NCBI GenBank assembly: GCA_964486655.1
Contig: CAZAON010000238.1
Location: 1-5,324 of the forward strand
DNA: 5,324 nucleotides
Direction of reading: 5' to 3'
From: JADKIH01 sp964486655
GTDB lineage: Bacteria > Bacteroidota > Bacteroidia > AKYH767-A > 2013-40CM-41-45
Below the pieces are notes generated by a model. That model worked only from the letters and a program-made list of their open reading frames with translations. It was not told the DNA's origin and made no database searches. Positions 1-5,324 of this stretch are shown here, in pieces. The translations under genes and the position numbers were made by a program. Numbering within the stretch: position 1 is the first letter of the stretch; every line of letters starts with the position of its first letter.

Positions 1-235
1 GACCATCTGACTTGAAACCGATGTTGATTAGAACATCTTTTGTTGAGATAGAAACAACAGTTCCGTTCACAATATCATGTTCGACCACAGCATTAAGCGT
101 CTGATCGTACAATTGCTCCATTTTGGTGCGTTCTTCGGCAGAATAGTCATTCCATCCTTTTCCGGTTGAGTCCCAGTTAAAAGCCTCTGGCTGTTTACTT
201 TCCGGGGCAGGGTTGGTGATTTCTTCGGTAATCAT
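1..235 (-). CDS. rpsA: 30S ribosomal protein S1, N-terminal part (cut by window edge)
   Basis: Ribosomal protein S1 binds mRNA on the 30S subunit and helps load it for translation, which matters in Bacteroidota because most of their mRNAs lack a Shine-Dalgarno sequence. I read 78 codons from an ATG at 235-233. The protein begins MITEEITNPAPESKQPEAFN, has an acidic and polar lead-in with YSAEERTKMEQLYDQTL at about 31-47, and enters the first S1 (OB-fold) repeat at about residue 50 with HDIVNGTVVSISTKDVLINI. This lead-in and first repeat are typical of Bacteroidota S1. The rest, normally several more S1 repeats, lies beyond position 1. The ATG follows an A-rich leader (AAGAAAACTAA) without a Shine-Dalgarno motif, and a strong promoter lies about 65 bp upstream, so the start is well supported. 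Identification rests on recognition of the sequence, not on a search. Confidence 0.9.
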   Translation of the reverse strand, partial: MITEEITNPAPESKQPEAFNWDSTGKGWNDYSAEERTKMEQLYDQTLNAVVEHDIVNGTVVSISTKDVLINIGFKSDG

Positions 236-300
236 TTAGTTTTCTTGGGTTTTTTCTAAGTTTAATTAATTGCGTTTCTGACTTTTATCTAAAAGGGACG

Positions 301-330
301 CAAATGTATCAAAATTATCGGAACGACAAA
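301..330 (-). promoter_or_regulatory. Bacteroidota-type promoter of rpsA
   Basis: On the minus strand there is TTTG at 330-327, an 18-bp spacer, and TACATTTG at 308-301. This matches the known Bacteroidota primary sigma factor consensus (-33 TTTG, -7 TAnnTTTG) in every specified base. Transcription would begin at about 294-297, giving a leader of roughly 60 nt before the rpsA ATG. It is the best promoter in the window and fits a highly expressed ribosomal gene that does not depend on read-through from the genes upstream. Confidence 0.8.
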
Positions 331-353
331 AGGGAGAACCTATCTTTTTATCA

Positions 354-381
354 GTAGAAAGTATTCAGTACAAAGTACAAT
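354..381. repeat. Degenerate heptamer array, four units (GTAnnnn)
   Basis: Four consecutive 7-bp units, each starting GTA, are seen on the plus strand: GTAGAAA, GTATTCA, GTACAAA and GTACAAT. The last two differ in one base; the first two are more diverged. The array lies 23 bp upstream of the -33 element of the rpsA promoter. Taken alone it could be chance, but the exact 7-bp phase matches the much clearer arrays elsewhere in the window. Confidence 0.55.
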
Positions 382-409
382 GATTTATTGGGGGATAGAT
401 GAATAAATC
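382..409. repeat. Inverted repeat, 8-bp arms
   Basis: GATTTATT (382-389) and AATAAATC (402-409) are perfect reverse complements around a 12-base loop. It lies between the end of the T9SS cargo gene and the rpsA promoter, where a terminator would be useful. The stem is almost all A-T and no run of U follows it on the minus strand, so I do not call it an intrinsic terminator. It could be a weak RNA hairpin or a protein site. Confidence 0.4.
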
Positions 410-450
410 CTCCAAAATTCATGAAAAAAGGCAGTAAACGGGGGTAGAGA

Positions 451-1995
451 CTACCTAATAATTATTAATTTTTCAGTTAGAATAAATGTTTGTCCACTAT
501 AACATTTTAGAAAATATAATCCCTCATCAAATCGAGATAAATCTAAAGTCTGATTATACTCCCAATTTCCTTTTATTCGACCTAAAAAAGATCCCACGGA
601 ATTATAAATTTCTACCTCATTTATCGAAAATTCTTTGTTCGTGCTAAGGGTAATATATCGATTAGCCGGATTCGGATAGATTGACATCTCCATTATATTT
701 AAGGACTCCAGCCCTGTAGCTCCACAAGAAAATTGGCTTACAATTGTCGAGTTTATAAAATTCGATGAGCATGGAACAGAAAAACCTCTTGAGAATGATT
801 GTGCAGTATATGTTTGCTTTTGAATAGACGGACTCAGTTGGTTTACTGTAACAGTATCAGAACATGATATTACGTTAGCTGAATCTACGTTCAATACCAT
901 GGTGCCTTCCAATTGGTTGTTTGGATAATGATCTGAACCAAAGAATGAAAATCCATGGTTTTTAAAGTGAACCAGGTTCATTCGACTATTTGACCAAGAA
1001 AAATGCATATCAATTCTTCTGATATAATAATTCTGAAAAAAATTTCCAGTAGTATCTAGGTTTATGAAGTAAAAACCCGGACTTGAATGATCACCGCTTG
1101 AACAACCGCTTAATAATAGTGAATTATCGTTCAATTCTGTAAATGAAAGTGGATAAACGGTGCCAGGTTTAAAGTACTTACGGGTCCACTCGATTGCACC
1201 TGCACTATCAAGCTTTAGAAATCCACAACTAGTTGTACTAACGGCACTACTAATATTTTCTAATAACCCAATTCCATTGTCATAGATCTCCCTCATTTGA
1301 ATCAATCTGCTTTTAAAATTAGTATGATCAATATATTTTTCTGATAATAACACATTACCAGAGGTATCGAGTCTTATCAAATCAATGGTTTGAATATTTG
1401 AGTCATTCATTCCCAAAAGATAATTACCGTTTTTCAATTCTATGACTTGAGGATCGCTGCCAAAGAAAATCCTAATCCACAAAGGATTTCCCGTTGAATC
1501 ATTCTTAGAAATGAAACACGTACCAATACTATCCAAACATTCACCATATATCAAAATTTCACCAGTTGTTAAACACAACATGTCAGTACAAAGCAATCCA
1601 TCATAAAAACATCTTTGCCAATTGATATTCCCTAAAGAATCCATAGATAAAAGAAAACTTACGCTCGTATCAAGTGTAGAAAAATCAGTACTGTTGCCAG
1701 CAATAATTAAACTTTTGTTGGGTCGCTCTTCAATGCCACAGACTGTTTCGCTATTGGGAGTATCTAGCTTTCTAACAGACTGAATATTACCAATTGAATT
1801 GATCCTTATAATTTTTATACCTGTCTGTGTGCTTGCTGAATCTAAATTAATGTTTCCGGCGATTACCAATCCGCTATCAACTGATCTCGACATAGCTACG
1901 GCATAGAAGCTGTCAATTAACATTTGATATTCTTGCCCGCTTATACAAAGGGAATATAGTAAAAATAGAAATGAGAAAGAAACGTGTCTTTTCAT
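451..1995 (-). CDS. Secreted repeat protein with type A T9SS sorting domain
   Basis: A 514-residue protein exported by Sec and then carried over the outer membrane by the T9SS; its function is otherwise unknown. Residues 1-20 are a signal peptide (MKRHVS, then a hydrophobic FSFLFLLYSLCISG), probably cut before Q21. The C-terminal region, from about 430, is a Por sorting tail: SIYPNPANRYITLS at 438-451, then GLYFLKC at 492-498 and a KLIIIR end. Between them a motif of the form (L/M/N)D(S/T)xGN, often followed two residues later by W, recurs at about 65, 118, 165, 209, 262, 313 and, degenerate, 370, with spacings of 44-57. Such blades usually form a beta-propeller, so I infer about seven blades. 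No catalytic motif is evident. The gene starts 37 bp after ispH and is probably cotranscribed with it. Two 60-base samples counted by hand gave 32 and 35 percent G+C, against 42 and 50 in ispH. Confidence 0.88.
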   Translation of the reverse strand: MKRHVSFSFLFLLYSLCISGQEYQMLIDSFYAVAMSRSVDSGLVIAGNINLDSASTQTGIKIIRINSIGNIQSVRKLDTPNSETVCGIEERPNKSLIIAGNSTDFSTLDTSVSFLLSMDSLGNINWQRCFYDGLLCTDMLCLTTGEILIYGECLDSIGTCFISKNDSTGNPLWIRIFFGSDPQVIELKNGNYLLGMNDSNIQTIDLIRLDTSGNVLLSEKYIDHTNFKSRLIQMREIYDNGIGLLENISSAVSTTSCGFLKLDSAGAIEWTRKYFKPGTVYPLSFTELNDNSLLLSGCSSGDHSSPGFYFINLDTTGNFFQNYYIRRIDMHFSWSNSRMNLVHFKNHGFSFFGSDHYPNNQLEGTMVLNVDSANVISCSDTVTVNQLSPSIQKQTYTAQSFSRGFSVPCSSNFINSTIVSQFSCGATGLESLNIMEMSIYPNPANRYITLSTNKEFSINEVEIYNSVGSFLGRIKGNWEYNQTLDLSRFDEGLYFLKCYSGQTFILTEKLIIIR

Positions 1996-2032
1996 TACTT
2001 AAAGGAATATAAAAAATGTCAAAAAGCAATTA

Positions 2033-2911
2033 CTAATTATTATTGATGCTGTCCCTCACTTTTTCCATCAACCAGAGTGGTGTAGAAGTTGCCCCGCAAA
2101 TTCCAACAGATTCAGCATTCTTAAGCCAATTTGGGTCTAACTCTGTCTCATCTGAAATAAAATAGGAACGCGGATTTATTGATTCGCAAACACTGAAAAG
2201 TGCCTTGCCATTCGAACTTTTCTTTCCGCTCACGAATAATATCACATCATGATCGAGCACAAACTTCTTTAAATGCGGCTCGCGGTTCGAAACCTGACGA
2301 CAAATGGTATCGTTGGTGGTCAGGAATTCATCGGTCACTTCCTTCTCCATCGCGTAATTTGAACGCTGTTCAATCATGGCCTTCATTTTCGCGAATCCGG
2401 CCGTACTTTTTGTGGTCTGCGAAAAGAGCGTCACGGGTTTCGAAAAATCAATTTTCTCAAGGTCTTCTTCGGATTTAACGATTAACGCTTTTCCGCCGGT
2501 CTGACCGATTAGTCCGTTTACTTCCGCATGCCCGACTTCACCATAAATCACAATTTGTCCGTCCAAATCTTCTATCTTATCAAAGCTGGTTCTGACACGA
2601 TGTTGTAGCTTTAAAACGACCGGACAAGAGGCATCGATAAGTTCAATGTTATTTTTTAAGGCAATCTGATAAGTTTCGGGCGGCTCACCGTGGGCGCGGA
2701 TTAAGACTTTACAATCGCGAAGTTCTTTCAGTTGCTCATGATTGATCACTTTCAAACCCTTTGCTGCCAGCCTTTCGACCTCTTTATTATTATGAACGAT
2801 ATCACCCAGGCAATAAAGTTTGCCTGTTAGATCTAACTCTTCCTCTGCCTTCTGTATTGCATAAACGACACCGAAGCAAAAACCGGAGTTAGGGTCAATC
2901 GTTACTCTCAT
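2033..2911 (-). CDS. ispH: 4-hydroxy-3-methylbut-2-enyl diphosphate reductase (IspH/LytB)
   Basis: The last enzyme of the non-mevalonate (MEP) isoprenoid pathway: a cytoplasmic iron-sulfur protein that reduces HMBPP to IPP and DMAPP. All the usual landmarks are visible in the 292 residues: the cluster cysteines C12 (GFCFGV), C96 (DASCP) and C204 (NDTICRQVSNR); the substrate-site histidines H40 (VHNN), H74 (RAHGEPP) and H128; the catalytic glutamate E130 in GHAEVNGLIG; SQTT at 164-167; and KKSSNGKAL at 230-238 with the diphosphate-binding serine and asparagine. S276 lies in GATSTPLWLMEKV near the end. Length is normal for the family and nothing is missing, so the enzyme should be active. The ATG is supported by GFCFGV sitting at the standard distance and by a -7 element ending 4 bp upstream, which implies a leaderless or nearly leaderless mRNA. 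cmk lies 88 bp upstream. Confidence 0.97.
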   Translation of the reverse strand: MRVTIDPNSGFCFGVVYAIQKAEEELDLTGKLYCLGDIVHNNKEVERLAAKGLKVINHEQLKELRDCKVLIRAHGEPPETYQIALKNNIELIDASCPVVLKLQHRVRTSFDKIEDLDGQIVIYGEVGHAEVNGLIGQTGGKALIVKSEEDLEKIDFSKPVTLFSQTTKSTAGFAKMKAMIEQRSNYAMEKEVTDEFLTTNDTICRQVSNREPHLKKFVLDHDVILFVSGKKSSNGKALFSVCESINPRSYFISDETELDPNWLKNAESVGICGATSTPLWLMEKVRDSINNN

Positions 2912-2915
2912 AATG

Positions 2916-2923
2916 CAAAGATA
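2916..2923 (-). promoter_or_regulatory. -7 promoter element of ispH, close to the start codon
   Basis: TATCTTTG on the minus strand matches the Bacteroidota -7 consensus TAnnTTTG exactly and is followed by CATT and then the ispH ATG. If transcription starts the usual few bases downstream, the message begins at or within 1-2 nt of the start codon. No TTTG is present at the -33 distance: that region is occupied by the heptamer array at 2933-2960, whose best candidates are TTCG copies. Confidence 0.6.
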
Positions 2924-2932
2924 GGGGTAATT

Positions 2933-2960
2933 AATTACGAATGACGAATTACGAATGACG
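2933..2960. repeat. Heptamer array AATTACG/AATGACG, four units
   Basis: On the plus strand the units are AATTACG, AATGACG, AATTACG and AATGACG, so the array is also two perfect copies of a 14-bp unit. It lies in the 88-bp gap between cmk and ispH, starting 9 bp upstream of the ispH -7 element, and so covers the -33 region. A+T-rich sequence containing another AATTACT follows at 2967-2973, slightly out of phase. Confidence 0.85.
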
Positions 2961-2999
2961 AATATTAATTACTAATAAAATCAATTATGAATTGCCAGA

Positions 3000-3758
3000 C
3001 TAAGTAGCATTAATTGTTAATTTTTCCTTTACCAGTCTCATCGCAAACTCCAATTGTTCTTTCTCTGTCAAATTGGAATTGTCCAGAACAATAGCGTCTT
3101 CAGCCTGACGGAGCGGACTTTCAGATCGGTGCGTATCGGCATGATCGCGGTCGGCGATGTTTTGAAAAACTTCGTCCATAGTTACCATGAAGCCTTTGTT
3201 GTTCAATTCGTCGAAGCGGCGTTTCGCTCTTATCTCAGGACGGGCAGTCATAAAAATTTTTAATTCGGCCTGAGGAAATACGCTGGTGCCAATGTCTCTT
3301 CCGTCCATCACAATCCCCTTATTGACTCCATAACTCTGCTGCAATGAAACAAGTTTATGACGAATTGCGGGAATTGCACTAACCGGACTCACCCAATCGG
3401 AAACTTTGAGATCGCGGATTTTCTTTTCGATGTTCTGTTCATTTAAAAAGACTTCCGATAAGCCTGTTTCGGGATTCACATGAAAAGTAATCTGAATATG
3501 CTCCATCATGGAATCAATCTGATCGGGAGTCATTGCATTGAGTTCGCCTAAGGTCATTCCATGCTGTTGAACAAAATAGGTAACCGCACGATACATGGCT
3601 CCCGAATCAATGTATCTGTAACCAAGCTCCTTTGCAATTGCCTTAGCCATGGTACTCTTGCCACAGGAAGAATAGCCGTCGATTGCAATGATGATTTTAT
3701 CAGTCTTGGGTCTTGAGTCTTGAGTCTTGAGATTCGGTGTCAATTGCAGGGCTTCCAT
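3000..3758 (-). CDS. cmk: Cytidylate kinase (CMP/dCMP kinase) with repeat-encoded N-terminus
   Basis: Phosphorylates CMP and dCMP with ATP in the cytoplasm, recycling cytidine nucleotides for RNA, DNA and lipid synthesis. The P-loop is GYSSCGKST at 28-36; the SSCGKST form is common in Bacteroidota Cmk. Then come DSGAMYRAVTYF (51-62), SDWVSPVSAIPAIRHKL (120-136), the CMP-site motif MDGRDIGTSVFP (151-162), the lid region TARPEIRAKRRFDEL (171-185), and RDHADTHRSESPL with AIVLDNSNLT near the end. At 252 residues it is longer than the usual 220-235 because of about 19 residues before KIIIAIDG. Those residues include LKTQDSRPKTD, which is translated from a heptamer array at 3703-3731. No ATG lies between the array and the P-loop, and the next Met (M37) is already past it, so the ATG at 3758 or the TTG at codon 6 must be used. 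It lies downstream of porQ by 141 bp. Confidence 0.95.
   Translation of the reverse strand: MEALQLTPNLKTQDSRPKTDKIIIAIDGYSSCGKSTMAKAIAKELGYRYIDSGAMYRAVTYFVQQHGMTLGELNAMTPDQIDSMMEHIQITFHVNPETGLSEVFLNEQNIEKKIRDLKVSDWVSPVSAIPAIRHKLVSLQQSYGVNKGIVMDGRDIGTSVFPQAELKIFMTARPEIRAKRRFDELNNKGFMVTMDEVFQNIADRDHADTHRSESPLRQAEDAIVLDNSNLTEKEQLEFAMRLVKEKLTINAT
3703..3731. repeat. Heptamer array GTCTTGA inside the 5' end of cmk
   Basis: On the plus strand the units are GTCTTGG, GTCTTGA, GTCTTGA and GTCTTGA, followed by one more G. In the cmk reading direction this is TCAAGAC repeated, encoding the LKTQDSRPKT stretch at residues 10-19. Because 7 is not a multiple of 3, gain or loss of one unit would put the upstream start out of frame with the kinase. 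Confidence 0.85.
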
Positions 3759-3768
3759 TTCTTAATGA

Positions 3769-3776
3769 CAAATATG
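3769..3776 (-). promoter_or_regulatory. Possible -7 element of cmk
   Basis: CATATTTG on the minus strand differs from TAnnTTTG only in its first base, and it ends 10 bp before the cmk ATG. I see no TTTG at the -33 distance. The position resembles that of the ispH element, which is the main reason to list it. Confidence 0.3.
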
Positions 3777-3783
3777 GGGAAAA

Positions 3784-3826
3784 GTCTTGAGATTTTGGTA
3801 TTAGCCTTTGTGTATTAGTCTTGAGC
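3784..3826. repeat. Dispersed copies of the cmk heptamer in the porQ-cmk gap
   Basis: AGTCTTGAGATT at 3784-3795 is the same 12-mer found at 3723-3734 at the edge of the cmk array, and AGTCTTGAG recurs at 3818-3826. GTATTAG occurs twice as well, at 3799-3805 and 3813-3819. These copies lie outside the tandem block, in the 141-bp gap between porQ and cmk (3759-3899), which otherwise contains only A+T-rich sequence. Confidence 0.7.
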
Positions 3827-3899
3827 TAACGATTGCAATTTGGAGAAATGTCTGGAAATAAAAAAAGTTGCAGGACGATCAATCATCATACTACAATCT

Positions 3900-4943
3900 T
3901 CATTTTTCATTTTTCTTCCCGAACTCCGACAAGTTCGTAGTTATCGAAAAATGATTCGCCGATCCAGCAAGATGATAGCTGCCAAGGCCCCAGCCAATAA
4001 TAAATTTGCTGATTTTTAGTCCGACCCCGAGCGAAAAACCGACCAGTCCGGGACGGGTTTCAACAACCATTTCACGACGTCGTTGAAAATTGTAGCCGGC
4101 ACGGATATGAAAATTTTTCGAAAGCAAAATTTCTGTACTGATGATAAAATGCCTGGAAAGCTTATTGAAGAAGCCTATTTCCTTTTGAACAGGTTCGCCT
4201 GTGAGCGGATCCGCATCACCGACATAAAGTGGATCTTCATAAGACAGATCAAATTTTTCAAGATGTCTGTATGTAAGATTAAAACGAAGCGGTGTATGTG
4301 TCAGGCGTTTCGAAATACCAATCATTGCTTCGGCCGGTAATGGTTCGCTTTCATGATCAACATAAGTGTTTATCTGCGCACCGACATTTCGGATCAGGAA
4401 AGTTGCTGTAAATTTATTCGTAGTATCATCATATGTCGCGGAAACATCTGCAGCTAGTCCGAATGAATTGTATATGTAATAATCACTGTAAATACCTTTT
4501 ATGTTTGCTCCGAAAGAAAACATCCGGTTGTATTGATATCCACCTCCTAATGTCAAACAATAATCGGATGCATGGAAATCACCTGTAATATCACCAAACT
4601 CATTCGTCTCCAGAAACTGTCCGTATGAAGCATAATGCATCGAAGCCATATAGGTCCCGTACTTCTTTATATCATGCACATAAGCCGCATCACCGAATTT
4701 TATTCCGTCCATATATGAAACGGCACTAAAAGCAAGAGAATTGCTCATCGAACTGTTCAATAACGATGGAGCCTGAAGAGCAGCATTCAGATCATTATCC
4801 TTAACAGTAATATATGTTCCGCCCAGCGCGGCAACCCTTGCCGAAGCCGGAATATCAAGGAAAGAATAGACGTTCGATCCGCCTTCCTGGGCTTGTATTT
4901 GCGTTGTGATCAACAGTATTAGTAAGGTTCTTATTCGATGCAT
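3900..4943 (-). CDS. porQ: Type IX secretion system protein PorQ
   Basis: PorQ is an outer-membrane beta-barrel of the PorV/FadL-like group, needed for export and surface attachment of T9SS cargo in organisms where it has been studied. The 347-residue protein begins with a signal peptide (MHRIRTLLILLITTQIQA, likely cut before Q19). The family signature follows: GGSNVYSFLDIPASARVAALGG at about 21-42, then TVKDNDLNAALQAPSLLN (46-63). The rest is alternating aromatic and glycine-rich strands, ending in GVGLKISKFIIGWGLGSYHL and SANHFSITTNLSEF, as expected for a barrel. Length is typical. The ATG is fixed by the signal peptide. PorQ followed by cmk is, as I recall it, a conserved pair in Bacteroidota. 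It is functionally linked to the cargo protein at 451-1995, which carries the tail this system recognises. Two long heptamer arrays lie upstream, the nearer ending 51 bp from the start codon. Confidence 0.93.
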   Translation of the reverse strand: MHRIRTLLILLITTQIQAQEGGSNVYSFLDIPASARVAALGGTYITVKDNDLNAALQAPSLLNSSMSNSLAFSAVSYMDGIKFGDAAYVHDIKKYGTYMASMHYASYGQFLETNEFGDITGDFHASDYCLTLGGGYQYNRMFSFGANIKGIYSDYYIYNSFGLAADVSATYDDTTNKFTATFLIRNVGAQINTYVDHESEPLPAEAMIGISKRLTHTPLRFNLTYRHLEKFDLSYEDPLYVGDADPLTGEPVQKEIGFFNKLSRHFIISTEILLSKNFHIRAGYNFQRRREMVVETRPGLVGFSLGVGLKISKFIIGWGLGSYHLAGSANHFSITTNLSEFGKKNEK

Positions 4944-4947
4944 GCGG

Positions 4948-4955
4948 CTAATTTA
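4948..4955 (-). promoter_or_regulatory. Possible weak -7 element of porQ
   Basis: TAAATTAG on the minus strand differs from TAnnTTTG by one base and is followed by CCGC and the porQ ATG, the same 4-bp spacing as at ispH. No -33 TTTG is seen. Chance occurrence in A+T-rich sequence is quite possible. Confidence 0.22.
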
Positions 4956-4994
4956 CTGTTTGTATTTAACATGTGACTATGAATGGTGGAAAAG

Positions 4995-5141
<147 letters not shown>

Positions 5142-5220
5142 GAACAGATTCGTAACGAATAAATTCTTGTACTATTTTATTTCAAAGAATATTTCTCAGT
5201 ACCTTACTGTCTTTTCTTTT
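5142..5220. other. A+T-rich spacer between two heptamer arrays
   Basis: No gene, tRNA or consensus promoter is recognisable on either strand. It holds the palindrome at 5148-5160, a weak ATTCTT/AAGAAT inverted pair (5163-5168 and 5185-5190, 16-base loop), and a T-rich run leading into the TTTGTCC array. Confidence 0.6.
5148..5160. repeat. Short palindrome ATTCGT-A-ACGAAT
   Basis: Six-base arms flank one central base. The size and odd centre would suit a dimeric DNA-binding protein, but a 13-bp palindrome can arise by chance, and no second copy is present in the window. Confidence 0.35.
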
Positions 5221-5324
5221 TTTGTCCTTTGTCCTTTGTCCTTTGTCCTTTGTCCTTTGTCCTTTGTCCTTTGTCCTTTGTCCTTTGTCCTTTGTCCGTT
5301 GTCCTTTGTCCTTTGTCCTTTGTC
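5221..5324. repeat. TTTGTCC heptamer array, 14 units plus partial, cut by window edge
   Basis: Fourteen complete TTTGTCC units run from 5221 to 5318, followed by six bases of a fifteenth at the window end. The only difference is unit 12 (5298-5304), GTTGTCC. The array is far more uniform than the GGATTAT array, so it is probably younger or more actively corrected. The unit has no stop codon in any of the six frames; this is a property of the repeat and is not evidence for a gene. Confidence 0.97.

Noticed and set aside
382..409. Intrinsic terminator after the T9SS cargo gene
   Set aside because: The stem is A-T only, the loop has 12 bases and no U run follows in the direction of transcription.
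451..1995. Lipoprotein instead of a cleaved secreted protein
   Set aside because: The only early Cys follows YSL, which does not fit a lipobox, and the C-terminal sorting tail already explains surface delivery.
2200..2478. Plus-strand reading frame of 92 codons opposite ispH
   Set aside because: It lies wholly antisense to a complete ispH, has no family motif and no promoter; it is a shadow of the real gene.
3054..3263. Plus-strand reading frame of 69 codons opposite cmk
   Set aside because: It is antisense to the conserved C-terminal half of Cmk and has no independent support.
4083..4340. Plus-strand reading frame of 85 codons opposite porQ
   Set aside because: It is antisense to porQ, without a recognisable domain, signal peptide or promoter.
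5221..5324. Coding sequence across the TTTGTCC array, as it is open in all six frames
   Set aside because: Openness follows from the unit itself; there is no start, no conserved protein and no adjoining domain within the window.

Overview
The window looks like chromosome of a Bacteroidota bacterium that carries a type IX secretion system (T9SS). Three things support this: a PorQ gene, a secreted protein with a type A T9SS sorting tail, and promoters of the Bacteroidota form TAnnTTTG. The sequence alone does not fix the order or genus.

All five recognisable genes lie on the minus strand, so they read from right to left: porQ (3900-4943), cmk (3000-3758), ispH (2033-2911), a T9SS cargo protein (451-1995), and the first 78 codons of rpsA (1-235, running off the left edge). 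porQ, cmk, ispH and rpsA are core genes for secretion, CMP recycling, isoprenoid synthesis and translation. cmk-ispH-rpsA is a recurring bacterial neighbourhood. The cargo gene, visibly richer in A+T, sits between ispH and rpsA and looks like an insertion into it. It lies only 37 bp behind ispH and has no promoter of its own that I can see, so it is probably read from the ispH transcript. rpsA has its own very good promoter at 301-330.

The gaps are the unusual part. Four of the five intergenic or 5'-end regions contain short tandem repeats with a period of exactly 7 bp, each with a different unit: GTAnnAA-like at 354-381, AATKACG at 2933-2960, GTCTTGA at 3703-3731 (inside the start of cmk, with stray copies to 3826), GGATTAT at 4995-5141 (21 units, no indel) and TTTGTCC from 5221 to the window edge (14 units plus part of a 15th). 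Only the unit length is clearly shared, which suggests one process making heptamer arrays rather than one repeat being copied around.

The 381 bp from 4944 to 5324 hold no gene I can support: a 51-bp stretch upstream of porQ, the GGATTAT array, a 79-bp A+T-rich spacer with a small palindrome, and the TTTGTCC array. The 215 bp from 236 to 450 hold the rpsA leader and promoter, a degenerate heptamer array and a weak inverted repeat. I found no tRNA, rRNA, transposase, CRISPR array or convincing intrinsic terminator.
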